In this document: in pieces, positions 47,116-50,624 of the stretch | Layout: every line of letters starts with the position of its first letter | Position numbering within the stretch: the stretch's first letter is position 1 | The notes under the pieces: generated by a model | Database searches by the model: none | The model's input: the letters and a program-made list of their open reading frames with translations, nothing else | Told to the model about the DNA's origin: nothing | Origin: Gemmatimonadota bacterium | GTDB lineage: Bacteria > JAAXHH01 | Assembly: GCA_026702745.1 (NCBI GenBank) | Contig: JAPPBT010000051.1 | Coordinates: 1-50,624 of the forward strand | Direction of reading: 5' to 3' | Length of the DNA stretch: 50,624 bases | Program-made: the position numbers and the translations under genes

Positions 47116-48176
47116 GTCGCGACCGCGACGACATCGCGCTGCTGCGAGGCCTGGTCGAGCGTTACAGCCCTTCCACGCAGGAAGGCGAGGCCGTTTCCTT
47201 CCTGGTGGACGCCATGGATCGCCGGGGGCTTCGCGCCTACGTGGACGAGGCCGGGAACGTGGTGGGCGAGATTGGCCACGGCGAACCGCATATCGCCCTG
47301 GTCGGGCATATCGACACGGTACCCGGGATCGTTCCCATCCGGGAGGAATCGGACAGGCTTTACGGCCGCGGCACGGTAGACGCCAAGGGCCCCCTGGCGA
47401 CCTTCGCGGCCGCCGCGTCCCGCCTCACGGAAACCACCGGCGGCCGGATCACCGTCGTCGGCGCCGTGGAGGAGGAGTGCCCCACCTCGAAGGGCGCCCG
47501 CCACCTGGTGGACCGCATGCGGCCCGACTGCGTGTTCATCGGTGAACCGAGCGGTTGGGACAGCGTCACCATCGGGTACAAGGGCCACGTGGGGTTCGAC
47601 TACCGCCTCGAGCAGCCCAACGCCCATCACGCCGGCGATCACAAACGCGCCGCCGAACGGGCGATCGACCTGTACAACGCCATGCAAGCCCGCGTCGCCG
47701 GCCAGGCCACGGAAAGCGAATTCGGGTCTCCCCGGCTCGAGTTGAGACGATTCAACACTACGGACGAGGGATTGACCGAGGGCGTCGAGGCGTACTTCTC
47801 GGTGCGCGTGCCGCCCGGTTACGACCTGGATGGCCTGATCGGTTTCGTGATGGAACAGGCGGTCCCAGCGGAAATCACATGCGACCAGCGGCTGCCGGGC
47901 GTGGTCGCCGAGAAGAACACGGCGCTGATCCGGGCGCTTTTGCGGGGCATCAGACAAGAAGGCGGCCGCCCCACTTTCAAGAAGAAGACGGGCACCTCGG
48001 ACATGTGCATCGTCGGACCGGCCTGGAATTGCCCGATCGCGGCCTACGGTCCCGGCGACTCCAGCCTGGACCATACACCGGACGAGCACATCGTCCTGGA
48101 AGAGTATCTGCGGGCCATCGAGGTGTTGACGGCCGCGCTGAAGCAGTTGACCGCCGCGGGCTCCCCGACCGCCTGA
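47112..48176 (+). CDS. lysK: LysW-lysine/ornithine hydrolase LysK
   Basis: 354 residues. Zinc M20-type deacylase that frees lysine (or ornithine) from LysW. Metal-site motifs: VGHIDTVPG (His66, Asp68), GRGTVDAKGPLAT (Asp90), and the Glu-Glu-Glu of GAVEEEC (about 119-123). It ends in LDHTPDEHIVLEEYLRAIEVL with a late His. The ATG at 47112 overlaps lysJ by 4 bases. It is the last gene of the operon; no terminator is obvious in the next 50 bases. Confidence 0.92.
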   Translation: MSRDRDDIALLRGLVERYSPSTQEGEAVSFLVDAMDRRGLRAYVDEAGNVVGEIGHGEPHIALVGHIDTVPGIVPIREESDRLYGRGTVDAKGPLATFAAAASRLTETTGGRITVVGAVEEECPTSKGARHLVDRMRPDCVFIGEPSGWDSVTIGYKGHVGFDYRLEQPNAHHAGDHKRAAERAIDLYNAMQARVAGQATESEFGSPRLELRRFNTTDEGLTEGVEAYFSVRVPPGYDLDGLIGFVMEQAVPAEITCDQRLPGVVAEKNTALIRALLRGIRQEGGRPTFKKKTGTSDMCIVGPAWNCPIAAYGPGDSSLDHTPDEHIVLEEYLRAIEVLTAALKQLTAAGSPTA

Positions 48177-48775
48177 AAGTCACTGTCTCGCGCTCCCAAC
48201 CGGACTGAGAACCGAACTCCTCGCTGCTTTCCTTCTTGCCTGGGAAGAATCTCCCGACGCGCAGTCCACGATAGCGCATCGACGTTTCCTGGCCCTGCAC
48301 GGCCCGGACGGCAACCCCCTCGGTGGAGTAGCTGAGCGAACGCAAGGCGGTTCCCGGTCAACTCGTGGGCGCTATCCACCACCTCTTGAGGCACCGTATT
48401 CAGGTCCAGGCTTGCACTGATTCGCAGGCTTGCCGTACTGAACTTCGGAATATCCCTCCCATGCCGTGCCATACGCGCCAGATTTAAATCGCCTGCGTGC
48501 TTGTAATTCCCCAGGATCCATTCCTATTTACCGGCGCATGATTCATGGAATGTTCATTCTATATATTGAAGTATAAGTACAATAATTTAATAGTTGACAT
48601 AATTGACTATTTGGAGAACTTGAATGTGAAATCGGCTACTAGTGGATCCGGGTGGATGGGTCCGATGAAACCAACAGTGCCGGGGCGACTTCCAGCATTT
48701 GCCGGTTAGCGGCCGCAGACCTTAGCCACGATCCCGTGACCCCCAATGTCGATGAGCCATATGCAGGAGATTCAT
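48177..48775. other. 600-base gap with a possible decayed minus-strand frame
   Basis: Between lysK and the surface-protein gene. The minus-strand frame from 48523 to about 48340 looks protein-like, with segments such as EWILGNYKHAGDLNLARMAR and PQEVVDSAHELTGNRLAFAQ; there is no in-frame start before 48472 with a ribosome binding site. The continuation near 48335 looks better in another frame, suggesting a frameshift. I do not recognise the product. The stretch 48540-48625 is A/T-rich with a TTGACA at 48594 but no good -10. The 5' leader of the next gene (48625-48775) is otherwise blank to me. Confidence 0.3.
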
Positions 48776-50624
48776 ATGCGTAGAAGCAGATTTCACCGCA
48801 TGCTGTGTGTGGTGGCGGTGGCCATTTGCGTGGCAGTCGTTGGCCATCCAGATGCAGCACATGGTCAATCCAACCCATCCAGTTGGTTTGTCACCACCTG
48901 GCGAACGACGACCAGCAACGAGTCGATAACCGTTCCCGCCCGCGGCACGTACACCATAGACTGGGGCGACGGGACCGTCGAAGAGAACGTCAGCGGCACC
49001 CAGTCCCACACGTATGATTCCGCCGGCCGCCACACGGTGCGCATATCCGACGGCATCACCGGATTCCGCCTAGACACCACCAATGACGCGTACAAGCTGG
49101 TATCCATAGACCAGTGGGGAACCGCCCAGTGGACGTCGATGTATGCGGCGTTCCGGGGCGGATACAACATGAGTTACAATGCGACGGACGCGCCCGACCT
49201 CTCGGGCGTCTCCGACGCCAGCCACATGTTCCGCGATGCCCGCTCCTTCAACGGCGACCTGTCTTCCTGGGACGTCTCGTCTGTGACTACCATGGTTGAT
49301 ATGTTCCGCGGCGCCACCGCCTTCAACAAGCCCCTGTCCTCCTGGGACGTCTCGTCTGTGACGGACATGTCGCGGATGTTCCTCGGCGCCACCGCCTTCA
49401 ACCGGCCTCTGTCCTCCTGGAACGTCTCGTCTGTGACGGACATGTCGCGGATGTTCAGTGAAGCATCCTCCTTCAACGGCGACATATCCGGATGGGACGT
49501 CTCGTCCGTGGCCGGTATGAACGGCATGTTCCGCGGCGCTACCTCCTTCAACCAACCCCTGAACTCCTGGAACACGTCGTCTTTGACCAAAATACGCGCC
49601 ATGTTCTGGGGAGCCCACTCCTTCAACCAACCGCTGGACTCGTGGAACACGTCGTCCGTGACCGACATGCGCTCCGTGTTCACTGACGCCCAATCCTTCA
49701 ATCAGCCCCTGGACTCGTGGGACGTCTCGTCCGTGACCAGCCTGGAGGAGGTGTTCCTCAATGCCTACGCCTTCAACCAGCCCCTGGACTCGTGGGACGT
49801 CTCGTCTGTGACCAGCCTGAGTAGCTCGTTCCTCAACGCCCGCTCCTTCAACCAACCCCTGAACTCGTGGGACGTCTCGTCCGTGACCAACATGCTAAAG
49901 ACGTTCCGGAACGCCGCCTCCTTCGACCAGCCCCTGGACTCGTGGGACGTCTCGTCCGTGACCAGCCTGTTCTCCACGTTTTATGACGCCGCATCTTTCA
50001 ACCAGCCCCTGGACTCGTGGGACGTCTCGTCGGTTACTCGCATGGACTACACGTTCCATAACGCCACGTCTTTCAACCAGCCTCTGGACTCGTGGGACGT
50101 CTCCTCTGTTACCCACATGACCCTCATGTTCAACGGCGCTGCCTCCTTCAATCAGCCCCTGGACTCGTGGGACGTCTCGTCGGTTACCCGCATGGGCGAC
50201 ATGTTCGGCGGCGCATCCGCCTTCGAGCAGAACCTGGGAAACTGGCTCATCGTGCTGGATGACACGTCAATCGACTATAGCGATACAACGGGAACCGTCG
50301 GAGGTCTATCCGCGCAGAACGACTACCTTGACCGGCAGAACCCGGTCTACGGGATCGACCCGGGCGGCGATTCCGGCTCCTTCGAGCTGAACGGCACCAA
50401 CCTCGTGATGAAGGAAACCCCCACCAGGGACGTGTACACGGTGACCATCACAGCGAACTCCACCGGAGACTTTGGCACCGGCAACTCCCGGACATTTACC
50501 ATAGACGTCACGGGCCTGCCCAACTCCCCGCCGTCCGTCGACGCCGGCCCCGACCAGACGGTGCGCGAACTCTCCACCGTGACCCTGTCCGGCAACGCCA
50601 CCGACGCGAACGCCGGGGATACCC
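48776..50624 (+). CDS. Secreted BspA-like surface protein with DUF285 repeats (3' end outside window)
   Basis: 616 codons are present with no stop, so the gene continues past the window. A signal peptide (about 1-27, MLCVVAVAICVAVVG core) is followed by a short WGDG-containing beta domain (about 35-110, TIDWGDGTVEENVSG), then 13 repeats of exactly 25 residues of the DUF285/BspA type (consensus FxxAxSFNQPLDSWDVSSVTxMxxM), a degenerate 14th, a cadherin-like segment (YGIDPGGDSGSFELNG) and the start of a PKD-like domain (PPSVDAGPDQTV). Such proteins are surface-exposed ligand binders in other bacteria and phages. Strong ribosome binding site AGGAG, 6 bases before ATG 48776. The role here (attachment, defence, cell contact) is unknown. 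Confidence 0.88.
   Translation, partial: MRRSRFHRMLCVVAVAICVAVVGHPDAAHGQSNPSSWFVTTWRTTTSNESITVPARGTYTIDWGDGTVEENVSGTQSHTYDSAGRHTVRISDGITGFRLDTTNDAYKLVSIDQWGTAQWTSMYAAFRGGYNMSYNATDAPDLSGVSDASHMFRDARSFNGDLSSWDVSSVTTMVDMFRGATAFNKPLSSWDVSSVTDMSRMFLGATAFNRPLSSWNVSSVTDMSRMFSEASSFNGDISGWDVSSVAGMNGMFRGATSFNQPLNSWNTSSLTKIRAMFWGAHSFNQPLDSWNTSSVTDMRSVFTDAQSFNQPLDSWDVSSVTSLEEVFLNAYAFNQPLDSWDVSSVTSLSSSFLNARSFNQPLNSWDVSSVTNMLKTFRNAASFDQPLDSWDVSSVTSLFSTFYDAASFNQPLDSWDVSSVTRMDYTFHNATSFNQPLDSWDVSSVTHMTLMFNGAASFNQPLDSWDVSSVTRMGDMFGGASAFEQNLGNWLIVLDDTSIDYSDTTGTVGGLSAQNDYLDRQNPVYGIDPGGDSGSFELNGTNLVMKETPTRDVYTVTITANSTGDFGTGNSRTFTIDVTGLPNSPPSVDAGPDQTVRELSTVTLSGNATDANAGDT
49229..50203 (+). repeat. Thirteen 75-base tandem repeats (25-residue DUF285 units)
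   Basis: Each unit begins at the TTC codon for the Phe of FxxAxSFNQPLDSW and is exactly 75 bases, with no indel over 975 bases. Conserved parts (CAGCCCCTGGACTCGTGGGA and GACGTCTCGTCTGTGAC variants) alternate with variable parts. A partial 14th unit starts at 50204. The near-identity of the central units suggests recent homogenisation. Confidence 0.93.

Noticed and set aside
48633-48718. ACTAGTGGATCC and a NotI-like GCGGCCGC resembling a cloning polylinker
   Set aside because: The surrounding bases do not continue any polylinker I know, and the two sites are about 70 bases apart. Chance is the simpler reading.
49070-49855. Minus-strand ORFs with their own apparent repeats across the DUF285 array
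   Set aside because: The 75-base period is a multiple of three, so any frame that is open in one unit is open in all; the sense frame has the family motifs and signal peptide.
49229-50203. Could the 75-base array be a CRISPR?
   Set aside because: There are no unique spacers between constant repeats; the units are contiguous coding repeats. No CRISPR array or cas gene is seen anywhere in the window.

Overview
This window is the replication-origin region of a GC-rich, Gram-negative-type bacterial chromosome. It also holds the 5' part of a 16S rRNA gene, a lysine-type amino-group-carrier (LysW) operon and the start of a repeat-rich surface protein. I cannot place the organism firmly by eye. LysW lysine genes in a bacterium that also has argJ, a sigma factor fused to an adhesin-like domain and a TonB-type protein suggest an uncultured lineage of the FCB group or a neighbour (Latescibacterota-like), but this is inference. 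Searching the 16S fragment would settle it.

Layout, left to right. 1-928: 16S rRNA on the minus strand, truncated by the window edge, with its own promoter and boxA. 1.3-3.0 kb: lipA and a thiol-redox protein (minus). 3.6-6.6 kb: an ECF sigma factor with a very long C-terminal domain, convergent with a thioredoxin-fold/TonB fusion that has lost its cysteines. 6.8-11.3 kb: an ABC ATPase without a permease, four small one-helix coiled-coil proteins in two paralogous pairs, and comEC. 11.3-14.1 kb: a secreted TPR metallopeptidase. 14.3-23.1 kb: carB-argJ, a secreted M24 aminopeptidase and two tandem moeA genes, ending in two terminators.

23.3-40.4 kb is the origin block. rpmH-rnpA-yidD-yidC-mnmE-mnmG-rsmG run leftward and dnaA-dnaN-recF-dciA-gyrB-gyrA run rightward. 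The dnaA-dnaN gap holds four perfect DnaA boxes, two near-matches and an AT-rich stretch, so it is the likely oriC. Two identical perfect parS-type palindromes flank mnmG.

40.4-48.2 kb carries lysW, then a short leader ORF rich in alternating Lys and His codons followed by two strong hairpins, the second a textbook terminator. After it come a lysX-like gene with altered ATP-grasp residues, lysX, lysY, hisS, lysZ, lysJ and lysK, mostly overlapping by 4 bases. The leader's codon content (Lys plus His) matches the operon's content (lysine synthesis plus histidyl-tRNA synthetase). This looks like a dual-amino-acid transcription attenuator and is the most interesting item here. From 48.8 kb a secreted protein with thirteen 25-residue DUF285-type repeats runs off the window end.

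A side theme is short in-frame tandem repeats in linkers and termini of otherwise conserved proteins (DnaA domain II, GyrB N-terminus, the M24 peptidase) and in several intergenic leaders.
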